Positions 1 through 8,429 of a stretch of DNA of 64,000 nt are shown here, one piece after another; within the stretch, counting starts at the first letter, position 1; the number at the start of each line of letters is the position of its first letter. Both the position numbers and the translations under genes were made by a program. Under the pieces are notes generated by a model, which searched no databases, was not told the origin of the DNA, and worked only from the letters and a program-made list of their open reading frames with translations. The stretch spans positions 333,466 through 397,465 of the forward strand of contig NZ_BDCD01000017.1 of NCBI RefSeq assembly GCF_001613325.1. The letters are read 5' to 3'. This DNA is from Nocardia yamanashiensis NBRC 100130 (lineage in GTDB: Bacteria; Actinomycetota; Actinomycetes; Mycobacteriales; Mycobacteriaceae).

Positions 1-234
1 ATCCGGGTCCGCGCCGGCCGGCATCCGATTGCCGAAGGAGTAGGCCAGGATGAGCGTGGCGCTGCTCGCGGGGGCGGTCGGCACCTCACTGGAGCCGGTG
101 GCGGCGGAAACCGATGCGCCGGAACCGCTTCCGGCCGCGCCGCCGCCCGAGCCGGGTGCGGCGACGGCGGCGGGCAGCGGGGCGAGGACGGTGGCGGCCG
201 CGGCCGCCACGAACACCTTGTGGGAGAACCTCAT
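1..234 (-). CDS. N-terminal part of a secreted protein, cut by the window edge
   Basis: This reading frame starts at ATG 234 on the minus strand and is open for 78 codons to the window edge without a stop. Residues 1-26 look like a Sec signal peptide: a short Arg/Lys/His start, a run of Ala/Val/Leu, and an Ala-X-Ala site near residue 26. A Gly/Ser/Ala-rich linker follows to about residue 58, and then a more ordered stretch begins (LILAYSFGNRMPAG). The protein is probably exported or wall-associated. Too little is present to name a family, and the C-terminus is unknown. Confidence 0.6.
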   Translation of the reverse strand, partial: MRFSHKVFVAAAAATVLAPLPAAVAAPGSGGGAAGSGSGASVSAATGSSEVPTAPASSATLILAYSFGNRMPAGADPD

Positions 235-259
235 GCGGTGATTCTCACCCGGCGGCATT

Positions 260-1753
260 TCAAACAGACTGAAGGGTCCTGTCCTTCGAGACGGGCCGCA
301 GCGTCTTGCCGAGATCGGTGCGGAAGGTGGTGAGCGAATCCAGCAGGTAGTTCTGCCGCACCGTCCACGGATGCTTGTCACCCTGACGCGGGAACGCGTC
401 GATCGAGCGCTGGATGTAACCGGACGCCAGATCCAGCAGCGGGCGCTGGTTCAGCCCCGCCTGCGGATGCGGGACCACGGCGGTGTAACCCTTGCGGTCC
501 ATGAAGCCGAGGATCTTGCACACCAGGCGCGAGGTGATGTCGGCGCGCAAAGTCCAGGAGGCGTTCGTGTAGCCGATGCAGACCGCGAAATTCGGCACAC
601 CGCTGATCATGGTGCCCTGCCAGACGAATTCGTCGGACAACCGCACCGGCGCACCGTCCACGCGCAGCTGCACGCCGCCGAAGGCGAGCAGTTGCAGACC
701 GGTCGCGGTGACCACCACATCGGCCTCGATCACCCGCCCGGACTTCAGCCGGATGCCTTCCGGCACAAAGGTTTCGATGTGATCGGTGATGACCTCGGCC
801 TTGCCCTTGCGCATGGCCTTGAAGAAGTCGGCGTCCGGCACCGCGCACAGCCGCTGATCCCACGGGTTGTACTCGGGCGTGAAGTGCTCGGCCACCAGAT
901 CGCGATCCTTGAGAATGCGCGTGGTGAGCCCGGTGAGCAGTTTGCGCGCCGCCTCGGGCCGCCGCCGGCAGTACTGGTAGAAGCCGATATTGAACAGGAT
1001 GTTCTTGGTGCGGATGACCCGGTGCGCCAGGTCCGGCGGCAGCAGTTCGCGGATCTTGTCGGCCTGCTTGTCGCGCCCCGGCACGGCGGAGATCCAGGTG
1101 GGGCTGCGCTGCAGCATGGTGACCAGTTCGGCCTGTTCGGCCATGGCCGGGACCAGGGTGACCGCGGTCGCGCCGCTGCCGATCACCACCACCTTCTTGC
1201 CCACGTAATCCAGGTCCTCGGGCCAGAACTGGGGATGCACGACCGTTCCGGCGAAGTCCTCGATGCCCGGGAAGACCGGTTCGTGGCCGCGGTCGTAGTC
1301 GTAGTAGCCCGCGCAGGAGTACAGGAAGTTGCAGGTGAGCGTGCGGTTCTCGGTGCCGTCGGCGGTGCGCTGCGCGATGGTCAGCGTCCAGTGCGAGGCG
1401 GCGCTGTCCCATTCGGCGGCAATGACTTTCGCGCCGTAGCGGATATGCCGGTCGATACCGTTCTCGGCCGCGGTCTCGGTGATGTAGCGCAGGATGGACG
1501 GCCCGTCCGCGATGGACTTGGCGTCGCGCCAGGGCTTGAACGGGTAGCCGAGGGTGAACATGTCCGAGTCCGAGCGGATGCCCGGATAGCGGAACAGGTC
1601 CCAGGTGCCGCCGAGGCTGTCGCGCGCCTCGAGCACGGCGTAGCTGCGCCCCGGGTGCTCGGACTGCAGGCGGTAGGCCGCGCCGATGCCGGACAGGCCG
1701 GCTCCGACGATCACGACATCGAGGTGTTCGGCGAGGGTGTCCACAGCGCTCAT
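260..1753 (-). CDS. FAD-dependent Baeyer-Villiger-type monooxygenase
   Basis: A 497-residue flavoprotein monooxygenase. It has an FAD-binding GAGLSG motif at residues 18-23 and a second Rossmann motif, IGSGATA, at about 191-197. Between them lies the class B fingerprint F-x-G-x3-H-x3-W-P-x-D at about 168-180. Such enzymes use NADPH and O2 to insert oxygen next to a carbonyl or to oxidise heteroatoms, and length and layout are typical. ATG 1753 is chosen because the FAD motif follows directly; the longer open frame upstream would run into the neighbouring regulator's promoter. The gene diverges from an AraC-type regulator, which is its likely controller. The substrate cannot be read from sequence. 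Confidence 0.85.
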   Translation of the reverse strand: MSAVDTLAEHLDVVIVGAGLSGIGAAYRLQSEHPGRSYAVLEARDSLGGTWDLFRYPGIRSDSDMFTLGYPFKPWRDAKSIADGPSILRYITETAAENGIDRHIRYGAKVIAAEWDSAASHWTLTIAQRTADGTENRTLTCNFLYSCAGYYDYDRGHEPVFPGIEDFAGTVVHPQFWPEDLDYVGKKVVVIGSGATAVTLVPAMAEQAELVTMLQRSPTWISAVPGRDKQADKIRELLPPDLAHRVIRTKNILFNIGFYQYCRRRPEAARKLLTGLTTRILKDRDLVAEHFTPEYNPWDQRLCAVPDADFFKAMRKGKAEVITDHIETFVPEGIRLKSGRVIEADVVVTATGLQLLAFGGVQLRVDGAPVRLSDEFVWQGTMISGVPNFAVCIGYTNASWTLRADITSRLVCKILGFMDRKGYTAVVPHPQAGLNQRPLLDLASGYIQRSIDAFPRQGDKHPWTVRQNYLLDSLTTFRTDLGKTLRPVSKDRTLQSV

Positions 1754-1787
1754 GCCTACCAGTCTGTTGGCGGTTGCACCCACTTTC

Positions 1788-1816
1788 TTGACTCTGCGCG
1801 ACAAGTATTTGATTCT
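1788..1816 (+). promoter_or_regulatory. sigma-A-like promoter of the AraC gene, giving a leaderless mRNA
   Basis: TTGACT at 1788-1793 is followed by a 17-base spacer and GATTCT at 1811-1816. The ATG lies 7 bases after the -10 hexamer, so transcription should begin at or just before the start codon. No Shine-Dalgarno is visible. Confidence 0.5.
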
Positions 1817-1823
1817 GGACGAC

Positions 1824-2840
1824 ATGTCGGTGATCAGATCCGCGGGCCTGCGCGGCTTCCGCGCCACCGTGGCCGAACTGGGCGGCGATGCGGAGGAGTT
1901 CGCCGTGCTCTGCGGGCTGCCCGTCGAAGCCCTGGACACCGACGAACTGCTGGTGTCCGATCACGCCGTCGCCGCCGCCATGGAACTGGCCGCGCATCGC
2001 CTGGACTGCCCGGATCTGGGCCTGCGCATGTCGCGGCGGCAGGACTTGGAGATGCTCGGGCCGCTGGCGCTGGCCATCCGGAACTCCCCTACCCTGGCCG
2101 ACGTCCTGGAGTGCACCTCGCGTTATCTCTTCGTGCACGCGCGTTCGCTGAGTCTGACCATGGCGGCCGATCCGTACGGCGATCGCGGGGTGGTCGCGCT
2201 GCGGTACGGCGTGACCACCCCGGGCGCGCCGACCCCGGTACAGGGCACCGATGTGGGACTCGCGTTCGTGCACCACGCGATTCAGCGCCTCACCGAGGAG
2301 CGCTACGGACTGCGCTCGGTGGAACTGCCCTATCGTCCGATCGCCCCGCTGCGGGTGTACGAGGAATTCTTCGGCGCGCCAGTGCGAATCGAATGCCAGG
2401 CCGCGCTGCTGCGGGTGCCCGCCGCGCTGGCCAATCGTCCGCTTTCCGGCGGTGACGAGAATCTGCACCGGCTCGCCATGGCGTTCCTGGCGCAGCAGGC
2501 CGGGGGCGCGGCGACCGCGCTCGCGCCCAAGGTGCGGATCGCGCTACAGAAGCTGCTGGGCACCGCCGCACCCGAAATCGGCGCCGTGGCACGGCTTCTG
2601 ACCATTCATCCGCGCACCCTGCAACGCCGGCTGACGGCCGAGGGGACGTCCTTCGCCACGCTGCTGGACGAGGTGCGGCGCAGCGAGGCCCGGCGCTATC
2701 TGACCACCACGGATATGCCGATGAGCCAGGTCGCTTCGCTGGTCGGGCTTTCGGAACAATCGACTTTCACTCGCTGCTGCCAACGCTGGTGGGGCACAAC
2801 GCCGACCGCGATCCGCCGCGGCGGGGCGGGTCCGAACTGA
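1824..2840 (+). CDS. AraC-family transcriptional regulator
   Basis: A 338-residue regulator with an N-terminal ligand/effector domain of the OruR/ArgR-like AraC group (about residues 1-210) and a C-terminal double helix-turn-helix (about 235-330). The second recognition helix region is visible as QVASLVGLSEQSTFTRCCQR, near residue 310. The start at ATG 1824 is favoured over an in-frame upstream ATG at 1686 because the latter would lie inside the divergent monooxygenase gene, and a promoter sits directly before 1824. It is placed back to back with the Baeyer-Villiger-type monooxygenase, which it probably activates in response to a substrate-like ligand. Confidence 0.85.
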   Translation: MSVIRSAGLRGFRATVAELGGDAEEFAVLCGLPVEALDTDELLVSDHAVAAAMELAAHRLDCPDLGLRMSRRQDLEMLGPLALAIRNSPTLADVLECTSRYLFVHARSLSLTMAADPYGDRGVVALRYGVTTPGAPTPVQGTDVGLAFVHHAIQRLTEERYGLRSVELPYRPIAPLRVYEEFFGAPVRIECQAALLRVPAALANRPLSGGDENLHRLAMAFLAQQAGGAATALAPKVRIALQKLLGTAAPEIGAVARLLTIHPRTLQRRLTAEGTSFATLLDEVRRSEARRYLTTTDMPMSQVASLVGLSEQSTFTRCCQRWWGTTPTAIRRGGAGPN

Positions 2841-2907
2841 CCTATTCGCAACAAGTTTGCGGCCAGTCGCGTGTCGATCATGGTCAGTGGGCGCCCGGCC
2901 GCGCAGG

Positions 2908-3111
2908 ATGGGACGGGTGATAGCCGAATGCCCTTCCTGCGCTTGGCCCTCCCCCACGGCTGTGTCCTCCCACCGCTCGGTGCAATACCTGCGCTGCGTC
3001 TGCGGGCAATGGCTGATCAGCGTGCACGGGAAGGTGGTCGGCGCGGCCGGCGGCACCACCTTCAGCAAGACCGATCCGCTGGACGCGATCGTGGGAGCCG
3101 GGGACAGATAG
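2908..3111 (+). CDS. small zinc-ribbon protein
   Basis: A 67-residue protein with C-P-S-C near residue 9 and C-V-C-G near residue 32, the pattern of a single zinc ribbon. No membrane segment is present. ATG 2908 is used; GTG 2917 is also possible and would put the first cysteine pair only six residues from the start. It sits 6 bases before the end of the convergent SnoaL-like gene. I do not recognise the family beyond the metal site. A nucleic-acid or protein-binding role would be a guess. Confidence 0.55.
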   Translation: MGRVIAECPSCAWPSPTAVSSHRSVQYLRCVCGQWLISVHGKVVGAAGGTTFSKTDPLDAIVGAGDR

Positions 3112-3117
3112 GCCGCG

Positions 3118-3915
3118 TCAGACGAAGATTCGGACCGCCTCGACGCGATTGCCGCGATCGGTGAAGTCCAGCTGGGCGATTCCCCGCCCGGTCCGGGTTT
3201 CGACGGAGGCGGTGACGTGGCGGCCCGCCGCGATGGGCTTGCTCCAGCGCAGGCCCTTGGCGCGAGTGGTGAAGTCCTCCAGGGACATCGCGTCGCCGTC
3301 GGCCCAGACGAGTTTGGGCACCGGCGCGAGCACGGCCCGGGTGGCGGGCACCTCGCCGCGCGCGAGGGCGTCCAGCAGCTGCCCGGCGGCGCGCTTGCCG
3401 TTCGCGCCGACGCTGCGCATGCCGCGCAGGAAACCCAGTGCGCCGCCGACGCCTTGATTGCCGAGCAGCTGCGGCCCCAGCTTGGCCCCGGCCAGCAGGC
3501 CCTGCACGCCGGAGCCCAGGAGCTGCGCGATCATGCCGGGCAGTTCCCAATGCGCGCGCAGCACAGCGATTCTCAGCGCGCCGTCCACTTCGGCCAGGTC
3601 GTAGCGCAGGTGCATGGGCACGTGCAGGGTGACGCCGGTGGACATGGTGGTGGCGATGGTGAGGTCGCGGAAGACCGTCGTCCCGCACACCACGTCATTG
3701 GTGACGTCGAAGGCGATCCCGTTGGGCGCGATGAAGGTTTCGTAGAACCGCTCGATGGCCTCGCGGCCGATGTGCGGGCGCGATCCGACCGGGTCCTCGA
3801 CGCTGCCGTTGTCCGCGAACAAGCCCACCCAGGCGGCCTTGTCGTGGGCTCCGACGGCCGCCGGGGAGGCTTCGACGGTCGCCAGCAGTTCGGCGGCAGT
3901 GGGTTTCGCGGGCAC
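3118..3915 (-). CDS. SnoaL/NTF2-like domain protein with a C-terminal extension
   Basis: A 265-residue protein. Residues 5-135 look like an NTF2/ketosteroid-isomerase fold: KAAWVGLFADNGSVEDPVG, then an HIGREAIERFYETF helix typical of SnoaL-like nuclear transport factor 2 proteins. The remaining 130 residues have no clear assignment and include a Gly/Leu-rich segment at about 140-175. GTG 3915 is chosen because GGAGG lies 4 bases upstream. The protein may bind or isomerise a small hydrophobic ligand. It lies downstream of the lipase gene in the same direction, but a strong hairpin separates the two. Confidence 0.7.
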   Translation of the reverse strand: MPAKPTAAELLATVEASPAAVGAHDKAAWVGLFADNGSVEDPVGSRPHIGREAIERFYETFIAPNGIAFDVTNDVVCGTTVFRDLTIATTMSTGVTLHVPMHLRYDLAEVDGALRIAVLRAHWELPGMIAQLLGSGVQGLLAGAKLGPQLLGNQGVGGALGFLRGMRSVGANGKRAAGQLLDALARGEVPATRAVLAPVPKLVWADGDAMSLEDFTTRAKGLRWSKPIAAGRHVTASVETRTGRGIAQLDFTDRGNRVEAVRIFV

Positions 3916-3993
3916 GGGTCCTCCAGGTGGTGAGCGAGCGCGCGCGATGATACCGGCCGGCCGTTCTGTGCGCAGGCGAATCAATGAAACATC

Positions 3994-4030
3994 AAGGGCG
4001 GGCGACGCCCCCGGCCCGTCGCCCGCCCTT
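3994..4030 (-). terminator. hairpin terminator after the lipase gene
   Basis: Perfect 13-base arms (3994-4006 and 4018-4030) flank an 11-base loop, just past the lipase stop codon. There is no long U tract, as is usual in high-GC actinobacteria. Confidence 0.6.
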
Positions 4031-4044
4031 GGTGTGGACCGCCG

Positions 4045-5439
4045 CTACTTGACGCCGATCGGCTTTCCGAAGAACGACGCGAACAGTTCGCCGAAGGTGG
4101 ACAGCACCAGCTGCGTTCCGGCCGGATCCAGTGCCAGCCAGCCGACGTCGGTGGTGGAGCAACCCGGCTGCGCCGGAACGCCGTCCAGGCGATCCTTCAT
4201 CCACAGCAGCGCGGGACCGACGCCGGAGATCTCGGTGGCGACGTGCTCACCGAAGTGCTCGCGGGTGTATTTCACATTGGCGGAGGGATTCTGGCAGTAG
4301 GTGTCGACCAAAGTGTTGACCTGCCCGACCGGGATCACCTCGTCCGGGTTGGCGTTCCACAGGTACATCGGCATGTCCGGCACCGACTTGCCCATGCGGG
4401 TCTTGTTCAGCACGTCCACCACGGCCGGCGCCTGCATCGGATCGCCGCTCGCGCCCAGCATGCCCTTCAGGTTCAGGAACGGCAGCAGCGAGGTGGCGTA
4501 CTGCACGCACAGCCCCTGGTGCACGAAGGACAGCCCCTTGCCGAGCAGATCCATATTGCTGTCCAGGTACTGCTTGAAATCCGGGTATTCACGGCTGAGC
4601 CCGAGCACCGCGTGCAGCACCAGGCCCGAGGTCGCCTGACCGTTGGCCACGTTCAGCACGGTGCCGAGATCCGACGGCACGCCGCCCTCGGCCGCGCCGA
4701 CGATATTCAGCTCAGGGGCGTAGGACTGCTTCAGCTCGGCCGCGTGCCCGGTGGCGATGGCCCCGCCGGAGTAGCCGTACATGCCGATGCGGGCGTCCTC
4801 GGTCAGCCGCATGGGCTGGAAGTTGCGGGTGGCGCGAATGCCGTCGAGGGTGATGCGTCCGGCCAAAGGCCCTGCGGCATAGGCGTTGTCGGGTCCCTGA
4901 TGGTCCGGGATCACCACCGCCCAGCCCTGTTGCAGCGCGCCCTGCGAGATGGCGAATTCGGCCGGCGCGACGATCTGCCCGACCAGGGCGCTCGCGGACC
5001 ACTGCTGCACGGCGTAGGACGGGGCGCAATAGCCGCCCAGCGAGTCCTGCGCGATCTGCATCGAGACCAGTTTGTCCGGCGCGGAACCGCGCGGCTTGAG
5101 CACGGTCGCGACGGCGGCGATGGCCTCGTCGCGGGTGTTGGTGGAGCGGTAGGACACCTGCCAGGCGTCCACGTTCAGCGGGATCAGCCCGAGGTTGGCG
5201 GCATTGATCTGCCGGGCGGCGATGATCTCGCCGGGGGCCTTGTCCGCGTAGAGCGCGGCGGCCGGGTGATAGAAGCCCGGATCCAGTTCCGGCGGTGCGG
5301 GAATGGTCGCCGCCGGCGCCACGGGCGCCTGTTCGGCGGGTTCGGCGGTCGCGGTTCCGGTCGCGGTCAGGGCCACCGCCGCCGCGGCGATCACGACCCG
5401 TAGCGCGCCCGGGCGGCGCGCCGTCTTCGGCTTGATCAA
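4045..5439 (-). CDS. secreted lipase (LIP/secretory lipase family)
   Basis: A 464-residue alpha/beta-hydrolase of the secretory lipase type. A twin-Arg/hydrophobic export signal covers residues 1-32 (RRPGALRVVIAAAAVALTA, then Ala-rich cleavage). The nucleophile motif G-Y-S-G-G is at 222-226 (Ser224). A C-terminal stretch with DEVIPVGQ and REHFGEH supplies plausible Asp and His. The start is taken as TTG 5439 because GGAAGG lies 9 bases upstream and the signal peptide begins there. The protein would cleave extracellular acyl esters such as triacylglycerols. A perfect palindrome lies just upstream, so the gene is probably under a repressor. Confidence 0.85.
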   Translation of the reverse strand: MIKPKTARRPGALRVVIAAAAVALTATGTATAEPAEQAPVAPAATIPAPPELDPGFYHPAAALYADKAPGEIIAARQINAANLGLIPLNVDAWQVSYRSTNTRDEAIAAVATVLKPRGSAPDKLVSMQIAQDSLGGYCAPSYAVQQWSASALVGQIVAPAEFAISQGALQQGWAVVIPDHQGPDNAYAAGPLAGRITLDGIRATRNFQPMRLTEDARIGMYGYSGGAIATGHAAELKQSYAPELNIVGAAEGGVPSDLGTVLNVANGQATSGLVLHAVLGLSREYPDFKQYLDSNMDLLGKGLSFVHQGLCVQYATSLLPFLNLKGMLGASGDPMQAPAVVDVLNKTRMGKSVPDMPMYLWNANPDEVIPVGQVNTLVDTYCQNPSANVKYTREHFGEHVATEISGVGPALLWMKDRLDGVPAQPGCSTTDVGWLALDPAGTQLVLSTFGELFASFFGKPIGVK

Positions 5440-5457
5440 CTTTCTGCCTTCCCAACC

Positions 5458-5483
5458 TATGTGAGACCACTGCGTCTCACATA
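5458..5483. promoter_or_regulatory. perfect inverted repeat upstream of the lipase gene
   Basis: TATGTGAGAC (5458-5467) and GTCTCACATA (5474-5483) form perfect 10-base arms around a 6-base spacer. The site ends 18 bases before the lipase start codon and lies between divergent genes. It has the form of an operator for a dimeric repressor such as a TetR protein. Confidence 0.6.
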
Positions 5484-5553
5484 GGCGAGGACTATGCCAC
5501 GAACGTGACCTGGATCGCAACGACCGGGTCAGCGTGCCCCGCGCGACCGGCCG

Positions 5554-5559
5554 TATCGT
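5554..5559 (+). promoter_or_regulatory. -10 element TATCGT of a leaderless gene
   Basis: TATCGT lies 7 bases before GTG 5567. This spacing places transcription initiation at the start codon and is the reason for preferring 5567 over the in-frame GTG 5534. Confidence 0.45.
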
Positions 5560-5566
5560 CGGACGT

Positions 5567-6112
5567 GTGCCTGGGTACCGCCGCGCCGCGGCCGCCGTCG
5601 CCACCCTGGTCGCGGTGCTGGCCGCGATCGTCTACGCCGGGATACCGGTCTACGTGCACCCGCAGCTGGATCCGCTGCGCCCGGCCGACGCCATCGTGGT
5701 GCTGGGCGGCACCGCCTACGAACGCTTCGATCTGGGCCTGGACCTGGCGCGCCGCGGGCTCGCCCCGGAGCTGCTCATCTCCCGCTCCACCGGGGCCGGC
5801 GATCCGGCCATGAACCGTTACTGCGCAGGGCATTTCGATTTCACGGTGTCGTGTTTCGTGCCCGATCCGTGGACCACCCAGGGCGAGGCGCGCGAGATCG
5901 GCCGGCGCGCGAAGCTCAGCGGCTGGAAGCACCTGATCGTGATCACCTACACCCCGCACGTGTCGCGGGCGCGCTACATCGTGGAGAAATGCTTCGACGG
6001 TGAGATCACCATGGTGGCGAGCCCCAGCGATTCGGGTCTGGCGTTCTGGGCCTGGATGTATGTACGGCAGTCGGCGGGATATGTGCGCGCATTCGCACAG
6101 ACCGGTTGTTGA
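5567..6112 (+). CDS. YdcF/DUF218-family membrane protein
   Basis: A 181-residue protein with one N-terminal membrane segment (about residues 6-27) and a DUF218 (YdcF-like) domain. Hallmarks are ADAIVVLGG near residue 43, TTQGEAREI near 105 and HVSRARYIV near 130. Family members bind nucleotide-sugar or SAM-like ligands through a Rossmann-like fold and are linked to envelope metabolism, but activities are poorly defined. GTG 5567 is chosen because TATCGT sits 7 bases upstream. The gene diverges from the lipase and is followed after about 105 bases by the GMC oxidoreductase in the same direction. Confidence 0.75.
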   Translation: MPGYRRAAAAVATLVAVLAAIVYAGIPVYVHPQLDPLRPADAIVVLGGTAYERFDLGLDLARRGLAPELLISRSTGAGDPAMNRYCAGHFDFTVSCFVPDPWTTQGEAREIGRRAKLSGWKHLIVITYTPHVSRARYIVEKCFDGEITMVASPSDSGLAFWAWMYVRQSAGYVRAFAQTGC

Positions 6113-6216
6113 TCGAAACTTGCGCCCCGGCCACGCAATTGAGCGGTTACGATGAGCGCGGGTCAGCCGAAAGTGCGTCCGTCTCGGGGGTGGATGCGGG
6201 TGCGGAAGGATTTCCG

Positions 6217-7806
6217 GTGCGTATCGACGACTTGCGTTCGATCCGGGACAGCGAACTCACCACCGATGTGTGCGTAATCGGGTCGGGCCCGGCCGGGTCC
6301 ACCCTCGCCGCCGAACTCGCGGGATCGCCACTGCGCGTTCTCGTTTTGGAAAGCGGTGGTTTCGAAATCACCCCCGAAACCGACGAACTCAATGACCTGG
6401 AGAATGCCGGGGCCGCGCGGGCCATGCCATATCGCAACGCGCGCAATAGAATTCTGGGCGGTAGCTCGCACACCTGGAGCGGGCGCTGCGCCCCGCTGGA
6501 CGCCCTGGACTACCGGGCCCGGTCCTGGGTGCCCGGTTCCGGCTGGCCGATCGGACCGGACCAGGTGGAACCGTATCTGGACCGCGCCGCCGCGCACCTG
6601 GGGCTGGGCCCGGGCGGGCAGTTCACCGACGATCGCTTCTGGGAGCTGGCGGACCGGCCGCCGCCCGTGCCGGATCTGGACCTCCGCCGGCTGCGCCCGT
6701 TCTTCTGGCAGATCAGCAAGGATCCCGCGGATCCCTTCGACAGCAAGCGATTCGGGCCGCATCTGGCCGATATTCCGGCCGGTAATGTGCGAATCATCGT
6801 GAATGCCACCGTCGTCCACCTCGATACCGATCCGGTCGGCCGACAGGTAGTCCGATTGCGCGTCGTCGACGCCGACGGAAAACCGCGCACGGTGAATGCG
6901 GCGCGAATTGTGCTGGCCGCCGGGGGAATCGAGAATGCCCGGTTATTGCTCGCCTCCAACCGCGAACTTCCGGCCGGTCTCGGAAATCGGCACGATATGG
7001 TCGGGCGGTACCTGCTGGACCATCGATGCGGAGTGGTCGGCACGCTCGATCCGCACGGTTCCGCGGCGGCGCGCGACCGGTTCGGCAAATACGTGGTGAA
7101 AACGCGGGGCGGAAAACACACCTTCCTGCACGGCGTGGCATTGTCGCCGGAAATCCAGGCCGCCGAGGGATTGTTGAACTGCGCCTTGTGGATTCAGGAA
7201 GTGCCCGCCGAGGACGATCCCTGGGAATCGGTGAAGAACCTGCTGCGCGGGCAGCTGAACCTGCACGACGCGCGGACGGTGGCGAGCCATCCGGGACTGC
7301 TGCTGTCGGGGGCCAAACGGCGGCTCATCGATCACACCGGGCTGCCGCGCAAGCTGGAACTGGTGGAGCTGCGCTGCATGGTGGAGCAGACGCCGGATCC
7401 GGAGAGCCGGATCACCTTGAGCGACAAGGCCGATCGGTTCGGGGTGCCGCTACCGCGGGTGAACTGGCGGCTGAGCGCGCAGGAGGACCGGACGGTGCGG
7501 CGGGCGGCGGCGCTGCTGGCCGGGGAGTTCACCCGGCTGGGGTTCCCGCCGCCGGAGCTGCACGATTGGGCACGGGAGGGAAGTTCGCTGCCGGTGCGGC
7601 TCACCGACTGGGCGCATCCCACCGGCGCCACCCGGATGTCGGCGGATCCGAGGACCGGGGTGGTGGACGCCGACTGCCGGGTGCACGGGATGGAGAACCT
7701 GTGGGTGGCGGGCAGTTCGGTGTTCCCGACGAACGGGCACGCCAATCCGACGCTGACCATCGTGGCGCTGGCGGTTCGCCTGGCGGACCGGCTCCGCCAC
7801 GGGTGA
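6217..7806 (+). CDS. GMC (glucose-methanol-choline) family FAD oxidoreductase
   Basis: A 529-residue flavoenzyme. The FAD motif GSGPAG is at about residues 22-27, a GGSSHTWSG substrate-loop motif near 78-90, and the C-terminal GMC_oxred_C region carries GHANPTLT near residue 512, supplying the catalytic His-Asn pair. GTG 6217 is preferred because GGAAGGA lies 6 bases upstream; in-frame starts at 6106 and 6190 have no such signal. The enzyme would oxidise an alcohol and transfer electrons to O2 or another acceptor. It converges on the Mce-associated gene, so a role in metabolism of the imported lipid is possible but not shown. Confidence 0.85.
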   Translation: MRIDDLRSIRDSELTTDVCVIGSGPAGSTLAAELAGSPLRVLVLESGGFEITPETDELNDLENAGAARAMPYRNARNRILGGSSHTWSGRCAPLDALDYRARSWVPGSGWPIGPDQVEPYLDRAAAHLGLGPGGQFTDDRFWELADRPPPVPDLDLRRLRPFFWQISKDPADPFDSKRFGPHLADIPAGNVRIIVNATVVHLDTDPVGRQVVRLRVVDADGKPRTVNAARIVLAAGGIENARLLLASNRELPAGLGNRHDMVGRYLLDHRCGVVGTLDPHGSAAARDRFGKYVVKTRGGKHTFLHGVALSPEIQAAEGLLNCALWIQEVPAEDDPWESVKNLLRGQLNLHDARTVASHPGLLLSGAKRRLIDHTGLPRKLELVELRCMVEQTPDPESRITLSDKADRFGVPLPRVNWRLSAQEDRTVRRAAALLAGEFTRLGFPPPELHDWAREGSSLPVRLTDWAHPTGATRMSADPRTGVVDADCRVHGMENLWVAGSSVFPTNGHANPTLTIVALAVRLADRLRHG

Positions 7807-8412
7807 CTACTGCTTGGGCAGGGGCAGGTCGATACTGCTGACCTCGGTGACCTTCCAGTCGTCCTTGGGATCGACGCTCACCGTGTAGTAGACGGTCGAG
7901 ACGAAACCGTCGGGGCGCTGGGTATTGCTGGTGTTGACGTTCAGATAGACGTTCACCTTGTACGCGCCGTTGTCCCGGTTGACGATCTGCGCGCCGAGCG
8001 GGGTCGGGCTGGAGATCCACTGCAGCGGCACCATGAATTTCTGCAGTTCGCCCTTGCCCGCGTCGAAGGCCGCGCCCAGCTTCGGGGTGGTGTTCTTCTG
8101 CAGGCGCGCGATCCAGGCGTTGAAGTCGGTGTAGTTGACCGTCGAGACGCCCACCGCGTAATCGGTGGCGACCTGTTCGGCGTGCTTGTCGTCGGCGGCC
8201 TGGGCATCGCGATCGCGCAGTTCGCCGCGGGCCGAGGACCACAGCACCGTCATGGTGACGAGCGCGCCGATCAGCACCACGGCCGCCGCGGCGAGCGCCA
8301 GCGTGGAGACCTTCAGCTGAATGGTCTTGCCCTGCGGCTCGGCGGCCTTCGGCTCGGTCTCGGCGGCGGACTCCGCGTCGACCGCCCGTTTCGGTTCGGT
8401 GCCCTCGGACAT
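7807..8412 (-). CDS. Mce-associated membrane protein
   Basis: A 201-residue protein: an acidic Ala/Glu-rich cytoplasmic N-terminus (residues 1-30), one membrane helix at about 37-58, and an extracytoplasmic domain of the Mce-associated (Mas, NTF2-like) type ending PLPKQ. The last gene of the mce operon, 17 bases after mceF. Mas proteins are thought to stabilise Mce complexes (M. tuberculosis OmamA and Mam proteins are the known examples). ATG 8412 is chosen because AGGAAGG lies 7-8 bases upstream; an ATG two codons earlier is too close to that site. Confidence 0.8.
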   Translation of the reverse strand: MSEGTEPKRAVDAESAAETEPKAAEPQGKTIQLKVSTLALAAAAVVLIGALVTMTVLWSSARGELRDRDAQAADDKHAEQVATDYAVGVSTVNYTDFNAWIARLQKNTTPKLGAAFDAGKGELQKFMVPLQWISSPTPLGAQIVNRDNGAYKVNVYLNVNTSNTQRPDGFVSTVYYTVSVDPKDDWKVTEVSSIDLPLPKQ

Positions 8413-8429
8413 CCGCATACCTTCCTCTA

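Noticed and set aside
371..2455. Very long open frames on both strands over the monooxygenase and AraC genes
   Set aside because: They are out-of-frame shadows caused by high third-position GC; translations are Arg/Gly/His-rich and lack motifs, while the chosen frames have clear FAD and helix-turn-helix motifs.
3994..4030. GC-rich inverted repeats across the window as a CRISPR array or transposon ends
   Set aside because: Each occurs once at a gene end with a short loop, which fits terminators; there are no regular spacers, target duplications or transposase genes.
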